This document shows, piece after piece, positions 25,644 through 35,033 of a DNA stretch of 35,276 bases. The translations under genes and the position numbers were made by a program. The DNA comes from Pseudomonadota bacterium (GTDB lineage: Bacteria > Pseudomonadota > Gammaproteobacteria > Competibacterales > Competibacteraceae): positions 1-35,276 of the forward strand of contig JAUPTV010000025.1 of NCBI GenBank assembly GCA_030917925.1, written 5' to 3'. Under the pieces are notes generated by a model. That model had not been told where the DNA came from, did not search any database, and saw nothing but the letters and a program-made list of their open reading frames with translations. Each line of letters begins with the position of its first letter. Position 1 is the stretch's first letter.

Positions 25644-26581
25644 GCGTGATCCAGCCAGTAGTGCAGGCCTTGCGCGTTCAGTTCGATATCCGAACGCAGC
25701 ACCTCACGCCACAATTCCCGGTCCAGCCGCCAGCCCTGCTGCGCCGCTTCGGCATCCATCAGCGCCCACAGCCCTTGCAAAATCCGCGCTTCCCGGTCTG
25801 GACCGGCTTCGCGCTCCCGTTCGGCGATGGTGACATGGGCGTCGAGCAGGCGATGCAGGTCGTCGCCCAGTCGCGTCACATCACGAACCTGGGCAAAGTG
25901 GGTCAGATACACTGCATCGGGTTGCTGATTCACAATCCGGTTGATCGAATCATGCATCACTGCTGGATCAAACTGGGTTGGGGTGGTGGTGGGAATCACC
26001 GATGGTCGCCTATCGACATCCAGTTCGCGGAACGACAGGCCAAAAATATCGCCGGTAAACAGCCCCCGACTGCGAGCGTCCCACAGACACAGGTGATGGC
26101 GGGCATGGCCCGGGGTGTCCCAGCAGACCAACGGGCGGCCCGCCAGTTCGAACGTATAGCCCTCGCCAGCAGCAATGATCCGGTCAGCGGCGACCGGCGT
26201 CGGTTCGCCATACAGTCGGTCGGCTTCCTCAGCGCCATAGACGGTCCGCACCGCGGCGAACAGTTTGGTGGGATCGGCCATGTGGGACGCACCACGGGGA
26301 TGGACGACCAGACGCGCTTCCGGGAAGGCCTGCATCATGGCCCCGGCCCCGCCGGCATGATCGAGATGAATATGCGTCAGGAACACATAGTCCACACTGG
26401 CCGGGGTCAACTCCAGGGCGCGCAAGGCGTCCTGCACCTGGGGAAGCGACGTGTAGCTGGCGGTGTCGATAATCACCGCGCGCCCCTGTTCGACAATCAG
26501 ATGAATCGCGGCCAATTGGGGACGGATATAACCCGCGTCAAGGGCATAAATACCGTGGTCGTAGCGCAACAAATCAAGCAT
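25640..26581 (-). CDS. Metallo-beta-lactamase-fold hydrolase
   Basis: This 313-residue protein has a complete MBL metal motif: HIHLDH (residues 70-75 from the ATG at 26581) with the preceding VDYVFLT strand. Further histidines appear in VVHPRGASHM and in the CWDTPGHARHHLCLW segment. This arrangement fits the glyoxalase-II-like branch, which mostly hydrolyses thioesters or phosphoesters; the substrate here cannot be read. The C-terminal 100 residues are helical. I chose the ATG at 26581 over an in-frame TTG at 26602. It converges on mmuM with a four-base overlap and diverges from the sugar-phosphate transferase gene across 60 bases. Confidence 0.83.
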   Translation of the reverse strand: MLDLLRYDHGIYALDAGYIRPQLAAIHLIVEQGRAVIIDTASYTSLPQVQDALRALELTPASVDYVFLTHIHLDHAGGAGAMMQAFPEARLVVHPRGASHMADPTKLFAAVRTVYGAEEADRLYGEPTPVAADRIIAAGEGYTFELAGRPLVCWDTPGHARHHLCLWDARSRGLFTGDIFGLSFRELDVDRRPSVIPTTTPTQFDPAVMHDSINRIVNQQPDAVYLTHFAQVRDVTRLGDDLHRLLDAHVTIAEREREAGPDREARILQGLWALMDAEAAQQGWRLDRELWREVLRSDIELNAQGLHYWLDHA

Positions 26582-26641
26582 GGGCGTTCTCGTAGCGGAC
26601 AAGGTCAGGGGGATCGCCCGGCGACGGGCGTTTAGCGTGCC

Positions 26642-27664
26642 ATGCTAGCATTTTGGAGCGTCTTCTTCGCCCCTGTTCTGGCCGGGATCACCGCGCTGGT
26701 CGGGGCGTTCTGGCTGGCTCGGTCAACCCACTGGCGGCTGCTCGATCATCCCAATGCTCGCTCCCTCCATGAACGTCCGATTCCCCGCACGGGTGGATTC
26801 GCCGTGCTGAGTGGTCTGGCCGTCGGTAGCGTGGGACTGGCGCTCTTCGTCGCAGAATTACCGCCACTGTTGAAAATCCTGCCGTTCGGTCTCCTGCCGC
26901 TGGCAGCGATCTCCTGGCTGGATGATCGGCATGGTGTGGCGGCGTGGCAACGGTTAGCCGTGCATGGCGTGGCGGCGGGCAGTCTAATCATCGCCGGTTT
27001 GTCCATTCCCGGTTTAGAACTACTCCCGGTCTGGGCGACGATGAGTCTGACCGGGTTGTTCGTGGTCTGGATGATTAATTTGTATAACTTCATGGATGGC
27101 ATGGATGGGTTCGCCGGCGGCATGGCGGTCATCGGTTTTACGACGCTGGCTTGGCTGGGCCGCGCTGATATTGGATTTGTTGCGATCAGTCTGATCATTG
27201 CGGCGGCCAGCGCCGGTTTTCTGGTCAGCAACTTTCCACCCGCCCGACTTTTTCTTGGGGATACCGGTTCGACAACATTGGGATTTCTGGCGGCGGCGCT
27301 CAGCCTGTGGGGCAGTCAGGCGGATTTGTTCCCGTTATGGGCGGCGCTGTGGGTGTTTTCACCATTTATTGTCGATGCCACGGTGACGTTGTTGCGGCGT
27401 TTAGCACAGGGTGAACGGGTCTGGGAGGGGCACCGCAGCCACTATTATCAGCGACTGGTGCTGCTGGGCTGGGGACATCGCTGCACGGTACTGGCCGAAT
27501 ATGTGCTCATGCTGACCAGCGCGGGTTCCGCAGTGCTGGCAGTGCAATGGTGGCCGGACCGTCTCTTTGTCCTGGTGCTGGGCGGTGGGGGCGTTTATGG
27601 CCTGTTGATGTGGGGCGTCGCCTGGCTTGAGCAGCGCCCACTGGATCAGCAGGCGAAGGACTAA
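26642..27664 (+). CDS. Polyprenyl-phosphate sugar-1-phosphate transferase (WecA/WbpL-like, GT4)
   Basis: A 340-residue polytopic enzyme of the MraY/WecA superfamily that would start a lipid-linked glycan by transferring a HexNAc-1-phosphate from a UDP-sugar to undecaprenyl phosphate. Motifs in order are DHPNARSLHERPIPRTGG (35-52), the WLDD pair (92-95), NFMDGMDG (149-156), FLGDTGS (204-210) and HRSHYYQRL near residue 265. About ten hydrophobic segments are visible. No ribosome binding site is obvious before the ATG. It stands alone, without the rest of an O-antigen locus. It could supply a lipid carrier to the glycosylation genes at 861-7356, but that is speculation. Confidence 0.88.
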   Translation: MLAFWSVFFAPVLAGITALVGAFWLARSTHWRLLDHPNARSLHERPIPRTGGFAVLSGLAVGSVGLALFVAELPPLLKILPFGLLPLAAISWLDDRHGVAAWQRLAVHGVAAGSLIIAGLSIPGLELLPVWATMSLTGLFVVWMINLYNFMDGMDGFAGGMAVIGFTTLAWLGRADIGFVAISLIIAAASAGFLVSNFPPARLFLGDTGSTTLGFLAAALSLWGSQADLFPLWAALWVFSPFIVDATVTLLRRLAQGERVWEGHRSHYYQRLVLLGWGHRCTVLAEYVLMLTSAGSAVLAVQWWPDRLFVLVLGGGGVYGLLMWGVAWLEQRPLDQQAKD

Positions 27665-27764
27665 CGATAATAAACGTATATTTATCGGTTTGAATTGCTT
27701 GAATTGCGAACAGGTAAATTGTACGCTTATTGAAGTATTTCAATTAGAGAAAGTGAATCAGTTA

Positions 27765-28532
27765 ATGAAAGAGAATAATCGACGCAAGTTCTGTCGTTAT
27801 CACTTGATTCATCAATTAAGCGTTTTTCAATATGATAGCAGGGAACCGCTTGGACACTTGATTGATATCTCTTCAGGTGGAGGCATGTTAATCAATCAGA
27901 CGCCTGTTCCTATTGGAGCGCAGTTTAGAATTCTTGTCATTTTGCCCGCAGGATTTATTCAGGGAGCTAATCTCGATATTGAAGTGGAAACTATCAGTGA
28001 AATTCAAGTTTTTGATAATAATTATTATATTAGTTTCCGGTTTATTAATGTTTATCCTGAGCATCAAAAAGCTATTGATTATCTTATAGAAAAATATAGT
28101 TATCTAAAAGATGCAGAGCTGCTGTCCAATATTCAAGACCGATGGAATGAACTTGCAGAATTGCTTGAAGAGATGCATTCAAATTCGGTTTATGAAGATT
28201 TTATTTATCAATTTTATCACTTATCTTTTAAGGTGTATAACATTCAGGATGAAACTAAAAAAATGGTTGAGGCATTAAAGAATATCGCGCCATCGGGTAC
28301 GGTACTTTGTGGATTATTTGACGAAATTTGCCAGGCTGGAGCTGACAATAAACAGTTTGAACCTGAAGATAACAAAAATGCATCTGGCCAGACCCGAGTA
28401 TTTATTGAGGCTTTTTTTCACGCAAAGTTTTTTCTGGAGATGGCGGTCAAATATGGGAAACAGCTAAAAACGCCTCCCTCTTTACTTCCTTCGGGTTGGG
28501 CGGCTTTGCTCAGCCTGTATGGTATAAGGTGA
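27765..28532 (+). CDS. PilZ-domain protein with helical C-terminal part
   Basis: The 255-residue protein begins with a PilZ domain carrying both c-di-GMP-binding elements: RxxxR at R7-R11 (RRKFCR) and DxSxxG at D34-G39 (DISSGG). Residues from about 110 on are mainly helical and match no family I know. The gene is markedly AT-rich compared with the one before it. I chose the ATG at 27765 because the RxxxR motif follows at once. A GTG at 27753 has AGAG five bases upstream and is a real alternative. PilZ proteins link c-di-GMP to motility, pili or exopolysaccharide. Confidence 0.8.
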   Translation: MKENNRRKFCRYHLIHQLSVFQYDSREPLGHLIDISSGGGMLINQTPVPIGAQFRILVILPAGFIQGANLDIEVETISEIQVFDNNYYISFRFINVYPEHQKAIDYLIEKYSYLKDAELLSNIQDRWNELAELLEEMHSNSVYEDFIYQFYHLSFKVYNIQDETKKMVEALKNIAPSGTVLCGLFDEICQAGADNKQFEPEDNKNASGQTRVFIEAFFHAKFFLEMAVKYGKQLKTPPSLLPSGWAALLSLYGIR

Positions 28533-28570
28533 GAGAATTGATATAAGCAGATATTAAATATGGATTTTCA

Positions 28571-29146
28571 TTATAAAATTGCTGCATGTATGATTTTAAG
28601 TCTTTCAATTTCTTTGTAACAATATTCCAATTCATTATTTATTGCTAATGAAATTAGGTTCTCTTCATCTATTTTTTGTACCGCCAATCTATAAGCATCT
28701 TTCAGATCCTTAAGTTCTTTATTGTTTTTCATCAATTCACTTTTTAATGTAACGTTTTCTTCAAAAATACTTAGCATTTTGGCTTTTTCCTGATTTAGCA
28801 TTTTAGATATGATATTGTGTCTTTCAATAGCCGCCGAACTTCTATCGGTTGCTCGTTGTGCTTCATTCAATAATTTAATTCTATTTTCCCGTGCAACATC
28901 CAATTTTTTGTTAAAAATATCTATTTTATTTTCCAGCATTACTATTCTATCCAGTAGCCGGATTTTATCTATTTTTTCAACATTTAATTCTTGATCAAGG
29001 CATTTTATTTTTTCCATCAATAAACCATTTTGTTCTTTTAACATATCATTTTCTTTTTGTAGCATTGCTGTGTTGTCCATTGAATTTACCTCACACCAAC
29101 GAAAGATCTTAATGAACAGCTTACTAGGTTTCTTCATAATTTCCAA
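28571..29146 (-). CDS. Coiled-coil protein of unknown function
   Basis: It is a long, almost continuously helical protein with heptad patterns, for example LQKENDMLKEQNGLLMEKIKC and LLDRIVMLENKIDIFNKKLD. No membrane segment or catalytic motif is seen. Three starts are possible: a TTG at 29146 with AGGAGG six bases upstream (191 residues, used here), an ATG at 29137 that overlaps the stop of an upstream frame as ATGA, and an ATG at 29080 with GAGG eight bases upstream (169 residues). The gene is AT-rich and converges on the PilZ gene with about 40 bases between stops. The shared composition suggests the pair arrived together. Confidence 0.65.
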   Translation of the reverse strand: MEIMKKPSKLFIKIFRWCEVNSMDNTAMLQKENDMLKEQNGLLMEKIKCLDQELNVEKIDKIRLLDRIVMLENKIDIFNKKLDVARENRIKLLNEAQRATDRSSAAIERHNIISKMLNQEKAKMLSIFEENVTLKSELMKNNKELKDLKDAYRLAVQKIDEENLISLAINNELEYCYKEIERLKIIHAAIL

Positions 29147-29400
29147 ATATATCCTCCTGTAAATTTTCCTGTAGTTGAACCCGAAATCAGTGCGCACCCC
29201 AACTTACACCGTTCAGGAAAAACGATTTCCGGGAGGGCTACCAGCAGACTGTTCGAGACCTCGACAGAAAGAATGGCCACCGCCCGGAATTGCGCAATGT
29301 CGTAAAGCTGGCCGCTGTTGTTGGCATCGGTCATCAAGGCTACCGCGTCCATATTAGCCGAACAGTTGCCGGCAGTCGGCGCAGATGTTGCGTTTCTCAC
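29134..29400 (-). CDS. Doubtful 88-residue ORF upstream of the coiled-coil gene
   Basis: The frame opens with a GTG just after the T run of a terminator and stops at a TGA overlapping an ATG of the coiled-coil gene (ATGA). Inside are SVEVSNSLLVALPEIVF and other stretches without a recognisable family. Unlike the downstream gene it is GC-rich. It may be the truncated end of an older gene. A later ATG at 29352 would give 72 residues. Confidence 0.3.
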   Translation of the reverse strand: MRNATSAPTAGNCSANMDAVALMTDANNSGQLYDIAQFRAVAILSVEVSNSLLVALPEIVFPERCKLGCALISGSTTGKFTGGYIWKL

Positions 29401-29434
29401 AAAAAAATCCCTTCTCCGGTTTGGAAAAGGGATT
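29401..29434 (-). terminator. Intrinsic terminator of prpE
   Basis: Read on the minus strand, AATCCCTTTTCC and GGAGAAGGGATT form a twelve-position stem with one mismatch around a five-base loop, followed directly by seven Ts. It lies about 80 bases after the prpE stop and terminates only in the minus direction. Confidence 0.85.
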
Positions 29435-29513
29435 CAGTGTCGCAACAATCACCCACTAACCCTCCCACCAGGGGGAGGGCGTTTCAGGGGCAGGGCATCA
29501 ACAGACGCCCGGC

Positions 29514-31406
29514 TTAATGGGGCTGGACTGCCCGCCGCACTTCTTCCAGCGAGTTCGGATCGTCCAGGGTGGACAAATCGCCCGGATCGCGGCCTTCAGC
29601 CAGCGCCTGGATCGACCGCCGCAGCAGCTTGCCGGAACGGGTCTTGGGCAGGGCGCTGACGAAATGAACGTTGTGCGGCTTGGCGACGGCACCCAGCAGT
29701 TCTTGCACCTTGGCAATGATTTCCTTCTCCATCCGCTCAGTCGCGCCAGGCGCATCCAGTTGTGTCGGATCCTTCAATCGGCAGAAGCCGACCGGCACCT
29801 GACCCTTGACCTTATCGGCCAGGCCCACAACCGCCACTTCCGCAACCGCCGGATGTGCCTGAATGGCTTCTTCAATTTCGCGAGTGCCCAAACGATGGCC
29901 AGCGACGTTAATCACGTCATCGGTGCGGCCCAGGATGAAGAAATAACCGTCTTCATCGCGCACCGCCCAGTCGGAAGAGGTGTAGAGCAGATCCTTAAAG
30001 CTGGAAAAATAGCTCTTGACGAAGCGCTGATCATCACCCCATACCGTGCTCAGGCAGCCCGGCGGCAGCGGCGGTTCGACGACCAGCACGCCCTTCTCGC
30101 CACGCGGCACTTCTTCGCCGGTGCCTTCGTTAATCACCCGGATGTCGTAGCCATACACCGGGAAGCCCGGCGAACCGAAGCGATTGGGCTTGAGGTCAAC
30201 ACCTGGCAGGTAGGACAGCATCGGCCAGCCGGTCTCGGTCTGCCAGTAGTGGTCGATGACCGGAATCTTCAGCGCATCGGTGATCCAGCGCGAGGTTGGC
30301 TCATCCAGCGGCTCGCCGGCCAGAAACAGGTAGCGCAGCGAGGACACGTCATGCTGGGTCATGTACTTCTGATCCTGACCCTTCAGCACCCGCACCGCCG
30401 TCGGCGACGAGAACATCGTCCGTACCTGGTATTCATTGACAATCTTCCACCAGATGCCGGGATCCGGACGGATCGGCAGACCCTCGTAGAAAATCGTCGG
30501 CGAGCCATTCATCAATGGGGCGTAGACAATATAGGAATGACCCACCACCCAACCGATGTCGGAGGTGGCGAACATCGTCTCGCCGGGGTTGATGTGATAG
30601 AGATGCTTCATGGTCGAGGCCAGTGCCACTGCATAGCCACCGACGTCACGCTGCACACCCTTGGGAATGCCGGTTGTGCCGGAAGTGTAGAGGATATAGC
30701 TCGGCTCGTTCGACTCCAACCAGGTGATTGGCACTTCGGCGTCGATGTGCTGAGCGCGCAGCGTCGCATAGTCCAGATCACGGCCTTCAACCATGGTCAG
30801 GTTCTTGTCCAGCCCACGGTTACAAAGCACGACATGTTGCGGCGGGAACTTGGACAGGTTGCAGGATTCATCGACCAGGTGCTTGTAGGGCACGGCCTTG
30901 CCGTTGCGCATTCCGGCGTCGGATGTGACCATGACCTTGGGCTTGGCGTCGTCAATACGCACGGCCAGGTTGTAGGCCGCGAACCCGCCAAATACGACGG
31001 AGTGAATCGCGCCGATGCGGGCGCAAGCCAGAATCGAGAACAGGGCTTCGGCGATCATCGGCATATAAATGATAACCCGGTCACCCTTGCCGACGCCCAG
31101 CGATTGCAGCACGGCGGCGAAGCGGTTCACTTCGCGGTGCAGCTCGGCGTAGGTATAAATGACGGTCTCGTCGGTTTCCGTCGAGATGTAGATCAACGCC
31201 CGCTGGTCAGCACGGTCGGCCAGATGCCGGTCTACCGCGTTATAGCAGAGATTGGTTTCACCACCGACAAACCACTTGCAAAACGGCGGGTTACTGTAAT
31301 CGCGGATTTTCTCGGGCGGCTTGTTCCAGTGAATCAGCTTCGCCTGTTCGCCCCAGAAACCTTCGGGGTCGTTGATGGACCAGCTATGGAATTCTTCGTA
31401 GTTCAT
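29514..31406 (-). CDS. prpE: Propionate-CoA ligase
   Basis: A 630-residue ANL-superfamily enzyme that activates propionate to propionyl-CoA through an acyl-AMP intermediate. The P-loop-like motif TSGTTGIPKG is at 241-250. WQTETGWP lies in the middle, and the C-terminal PKTRSGK carries K593, the lysine required for adenylation and the usual site of regulatory acylation. The N-terminal FHSWSINDPEGFWGEQA and FCKWFVGGETNLCYN favour PrpE over acetyl-CoA synthetase. A GGAGG ribosome binding site precedes the ATG, and a hairpin lies about 85 bases upstream. No methylcitrate-cycle gene is in the window, so the fate of propionyl-CoA is not shown. Confidence 0.93.
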   Translation of the reverse strand: MNYEEFHSWSINDPEGFWGEQAKLIHWNKPPEKIRDYSNPPFCKWFVGGETNLCYNAVDRHLADRADQRALIYISTETDETVIYTYAELHREVNRFAAVLQSLGVGKGDRVIIYMPMIAEALFSILACARIGAIHSVVFGGFAAYNLAVRIDDAKPKVMVTSDAGMRNGKAVPYKHLVDESCNLSKFPPQHVVLCNRGLDKNLTMVEGRDLDYATLRAQHIDAEVPITWLESNEPSYILYTSGTTGIPKGVQRDVGGYAVALASTMKHLYHINPGETMFATSDIGWVVGHSYIVYAPLMNGSPTIFYEGLPIRPDPGIWWKIVNEYQVRTMFSSPTAVRVLKGQDQKYMTQHDVSSLRYLFLAGEPLDEPTSRWITDALKIPVIDHYWQTETGWPMLSYLPGVDLKPNRFGSPGFPVYGYDIRVINEGTGEEVPRGEKGVLVVEPPLPPGCLSTVWGDDQRFVKSYFSSFKDLLYTSSDWAVRDEDGYFFILGRTDDVINVAGHRLGTREIEEAIQAHPAVAEVAVVGLADKVKGQVPVGFCRLKDPTQLDAPGATERMEKEIIAKVQELLGAVAKPHNVHFVSALPKTRSGKLLRRSIQALAEGRDPGDLSTLDDPNSLEEVRRAVQPH

Positions 31407-31489
31407 TCGGGATTATCCTCCAGCTTGTTGGGTAGTCTTGCGACGTTATGGGTTATCGCAAGAATCAAGTGTAGTTACTAAGCTGGAAA

Positions 31490-31543
31490 TTTCCTCCCCC
31501 CAAAGATTGCCAATTGCTGGCAACCGAGGGTCAGGGGAGGAAA
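31490..31543. promoter_or_regulatory. Nested hairpin upstream of prpE
   Basis: TTTCCTCCCC (31490-31499) pairs perfectly with GGGGAGGAAA (31534-31543). A second stem, TTGCCA/TGGCAA (31507-31523), sits inside the loop. In the prpE direction it lies about 85 bases before the start, in the 5' leader or promoter region. There is no T run, so a simple terminator is unlikely. It could be a leader structure or another small palindromic repeat. Confidence 0.4.
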
Positions 31544-31560
31544 GAACGACTATAGCCTGT

Positions 31561-31664
31561 CCCGATGATCGCCGGACTTCACGATTCCCCTCCTTGGCAA
31601 AGGAGGGGTGGCGCGAAGCGACGGGGTGGTTCGGAAGGTCAGCGACTCAGGCTGAAAGACGATA
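31561..31664 (+). repeat. 104-bp dispersed repeat, copy B
   Basis: It is a direct copy of 24589-24692 with roughly ten scattered differences. It directly abuts the mdh stop codon (31665) and separates mdh from the prpE leader. Its central CCCCTCCTT/AAGGAGGGG hairpin is more perfect than in copy A. It may serve as the 3' end structure of the mdh transcript. Confidence 0.8.
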
Positions 31665-32645
<981 letters not shown>

Positions 32646-32651
32646 TAGATT

Positions 32652-33063
32652 TTGCGCGAGAGACCCCGTCCTTTAGGGCGGGGAGGGATAGCGCGGAACG
32701 CGAAGCGTTCCCCTGTTCTCGCTCTCCTGTGGTGTCAGCTATCAGGGTTGAAAAAAGTGCAGGCTTTCCACCTGCCGGGTCGTGAGACTCTGCCCGTAAG
32801 GGCCTGGTAACAGATAACATCTTTCGACGTGATCGCTCCCCTCGCCAATGTTGCGTAGCGGCATTACGCCCCAATCCGTTTCGTGCTGACCCTCTGCGTG
32901 TCTGCAATCAGGGCTTCTAGAGCTTGGGACTGAGGAAGCATCCCAAGGTAGGTCTTGAACCTCTACGCAACGTAGCCCCTTTTAACCTCCCGGTTAGGCA
33001 GGCTTAGGCTGGTCAACCGAGCTTGTTTTCACAAGCTCCCGCCTTTAGGCGGGGGTAGTTGAC
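32652..33063. mobile_element. Non-coding IS200/IS605-like element (PATE-like) with hairpin ends
   Basis: The 412-bp block is bounded by a hairpin at 32664-32683 (CCCCGTCCTTTAGGGCGGGG), in the end shared with 137-179, and by CCCGCCTTTAGGCGGG at 33038-33053, followed by TAGTTGAC. Both have the short loops of IS200/IS605 ends. Next to the right hairpin is a second perfect stem, GAGCTTGT/ACAAGCTC (33019-33038). A palindrome GGAACGCGAAGCGTTCC lies at 32695-32711. No transposase or tnpB frame is present, so it would have moved with help from a full element. Exact ends and orientation are inferred. A guide-RNA-like transcript is possible but unproven. Confidence 0.6.
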
Positions 33064-33157
33064 GCTAATACTCCTTTGACGTTGTTGGTACTACCAGAGG
33101 GACGGAAAAAAACCGGCCCGGCGCCCCGGTGCAATTCATTGATTCAGTGATTCAGGA

Positions 33158-33186
33158 TTAGAGACCGCAGCGCCAAGTCTTATAAT
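33158..33186 (+). promoter_or_regulatory. Possible promoter of the CysZ-like gene
   Basis: A perfect TATAAT stands at 33181-33186. The sequence at -35 distance (TTAGAG) is a poor match. A GACGCCGCC/GGCGGCGTC hairpin (33189-33216) would form at the very 5' end of the transcript. Apart from this I see nothing in 33064-33296. Confidence 0.35.
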
Positions 33187-33296
33187 GGGACGCCGCCCGG
33201 TCAAGGCGGCGGCGTCTGATATGCTGGAAATAGTAACGTAGATTGCCACGTTTTGAAACGAATGCCGGCGTTTCCCGGCCAAGGTTCCTAACACTG

Positions 33297-34025
33297 ATGA
33301 GTGCTTCCCTGACTAAAGGCATGGGCTATGCCCTGACCGGTCTGCGCTGGCTGCCGAAAAGCGGTTTGCGCCGTTTCGTCGCTATCCCACTGCTCATTAA
33401 CATTGTGCTGTTTGGCGCGGGCGTCTGGTGGACTTATGGCCAGTTTGAACACTTTGCCCAGATGCTCCAGAACTGGCTGCCGAGTTGGCTGGGCTGGCTG
33501 CACTGGCTGATCGGGCCGATTTTTGCCCTGACCGTGCTGGTGGCGGTGTTTTACAGCTTCTCGGTGGTGACGAACCTGCTAGCCGCGCCGTTCAATGGGT
33601 TGTTGGCGGAACGGGTTGCCCGGATGGCGCGTCCGGGGGATACGTCCCCAGCAGCCAGTCCGCTCGGTTGGAAAGATTTGTTATTGAGTCCGCTGGTGGA
33701 AATCAGAAAGCTGTTGTACTTCATCGGTTGGGCGATTCCGCTACTGGTGCTGTCGTTTATCCCGGTCATCAACGTCATAGCGCCGGTGCTCTGGGTGCTG
33801 TTCGGCGCGTGGATGCTGGCGTTGGAATATGCGGATTATCCGCTGGGGAATCGGGGATTGTCGTTCCGGGAGCAGCGCCAGTTATTACGCAAGCATTGGC
33901 CGCTGACCCTGGGTTTTGGCGGCATGGTGCTGCTGCTGACGGTGATTCCGCTGCTGAATTTCCTGGCCATGCCGGCGGCGGTCATCGGCGCAACGCTGAT
34001 GTGGATGGAGGAGGGGCAGGGGTGA
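33297..34025 (+). CDS. CysZ/EI24-family membrane protein
   Basis: The 242-residue protein has four strongly hydrophobic segments and the family's opening (KGMGYALTGLRWLPKSGLRRF, then AIPLLINIVLF), together with NLLAAPFNGLLAERV and LEYADYPLGNRGL. CysZ of E. coli is a sulfate transporter or import helper, but many EI24-family members are not tied to sulfur, and no cys gene is near. The ATG at 33297 aligns with the start of E. coli CysZ. An in-frame TTG at 33243 is less likely. It is followed by a G-rich intergenic hairpin repeat (about 34040-34075) and then by the restriction-modification genes. Confidence 0.82.
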   Translation: MSASLTKGMGYALTGLRWLPKSGLRRFVAIPLLINIVLFGAGVWWTYGQFEHFAQMLQNWLPSWLGWLHWLIGPIFALTVLVAVFYSFSVVTNLLAAPFNGLLAERVARMARPGDTSPAASPLGWKDLLLSPLVEIRKLLYFIGWAIPLLVLSFIPVINVIAPVLWVLFGAWMLALEYADYPLGNRGLSFREQRQLLRKHWPLTLGFGGMVLLLTVIPLLNFLAMPAAVIGATLMWMEEGQG

Positions 34026-34148
34026 AGGGGAAAAGAAACAAATTCCCTCCCTCTGGCGGGGAAGAGTTGGGGGGGCGAAGCATCGCGTGAATCAGGCATT
34101 GATCAAGTTACCGAACAATTTCGACTGACCTTTTGAGATTAAACAGGC

Positions 34149-35033
34149 ATGAAAATACCCAAATATCCCCTTGCCGAAGTCTTCGGTTACTTGACCACTG
34201 ATTTCTCCGAACGCGCCATTGACTACCGTCATGACCGACTCTGTCCTTTTAATAATAAAGTCCCTAACTGCACAAAAGATAAAGCCAAAAATCCCCTTGG
34301 GGTTTGCAGCATATTCCATAATCAATCGCCGGTAATTACCTGCCTTATCCGATTCCGGGAAGATTGGTTAATTGTTAAGGATGCCGCTGGTTTTTTCTTT
34401 TCCGAAAATGCAACCTGGAGTTCCTTAGCCGAAGTTCGACTGAACGATGCTTATGGCAAGTCGGCGGGCAGTATCGACGTGGTTCTCGTCGCTTATGATG
34501 AAAAAGAGCGTATTTATGATTTTGGCGCTCTCGAAATTCAGGCGGTTTATATCTCTGGAAATGTTCGTGATCCTTTTGAACATTATATGGCATCTCCAGA
34601 AAACCATAAAAATATGGATTGGCCCAACCAGAATAATTACCCACGCCCTGACTATTTATCTTCTTCCAGAAAAAGACTTACTCCACAATTGCTGTTTAAA
34701 GGTGGAATCCTCAACCACTGGAATAAAAAGATTGCTGTTGCTTTAAACAAAGGATTTTATGACACACTTCCCATCTCTGGTTTAGACTCAGTTTCCAGGC
34801 AAGAGGGTGAAATTGGGTGGTTTGTTTATGATCTTGTGCAGGATACAGTTACGCAAAAACTGAAACTCACGAGAGTTCACGAGGTTTTTACAAAGTTTCA
34901 ACCCTCGCTGGTTAAAATTACGACACCTCAACCTGGAAAAATGGATGACTTTGTAAATTTTCTTCAACAAAAACTGGATGATAAACTTGAATCCGCTCCA
35001 GTCAATTCAACGATTGAGAGTCCATTCCAGTGA
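34149..35033 (+). CDS. NotI-like type II restriction endonuclease
   Basis: A 294-residue protein resembling the NotI family. Four cysteines in the N-terminal part (C32, C41, C53, C65) match the iron-binding Cys4 site known from NotI. An active site of the PD-(D/E)XK class is visible as D110 (GSIDVVLVAY) and E129-x-Q131 (FGALEIQAVY), the Glu-x-Gln variant also used by NotI. Further on, RPDYLSSSRKRLTPQLLFKGG is well ordered for this family. It is shorter than NotI (383 residues). The last four bases overlap a DNA adenine methyltransferase gene. Its cleavage site cannot be read. Composition is more AT-rich than the chromosome around it. Confidence 0.78.
   Translation: MKIPKYPLAEVFGYLTTDFSERAIDYRHDRLCPFNNKVPNCTKDKAKNPLGVCSIFHNQSPVITCLIRFREDWLIVKDAAGFFFSENATWSSLAEVRLNDAYGKSAGSIDVVLVAYDEKERIYDFGALEIQAVYISGNVRDPFEHYMASPENHKNMDWPNQNNYPRPDYLSSSRKRLTPQLLFKGGILNHWNKKIAVALNKGFYDTLPISGLDSVSRQEGEIGWFVYDLVQDTVTQKLKLTRVHEVFTKFQPSLVKITTPQPGKMDDFVNFLQQKLDDKLESAPVNSTIESPFQ

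Noticed and set aside
25583-26635. A 350-codon plus-strand frame opposite the MBL hydrolase
   Set aside because: The HxHxDH protein on the minus strand explains the region; the plus-strand peptide has no recognisable domain.
29517-31481. A 654-codon open frame on the plus strand opposite prpE
   Set aside because: It is a mirror of the GC-rich prpE reading frame. The peptide is rich in His, Arg and Gln with no family motif, while the minus strand gives a complete PrpE.
33189-33216. GC-rich hairpin considered as a terminator
   Set aside because: No T run follows on either strand and it lies just downstream of a TATAAT box.
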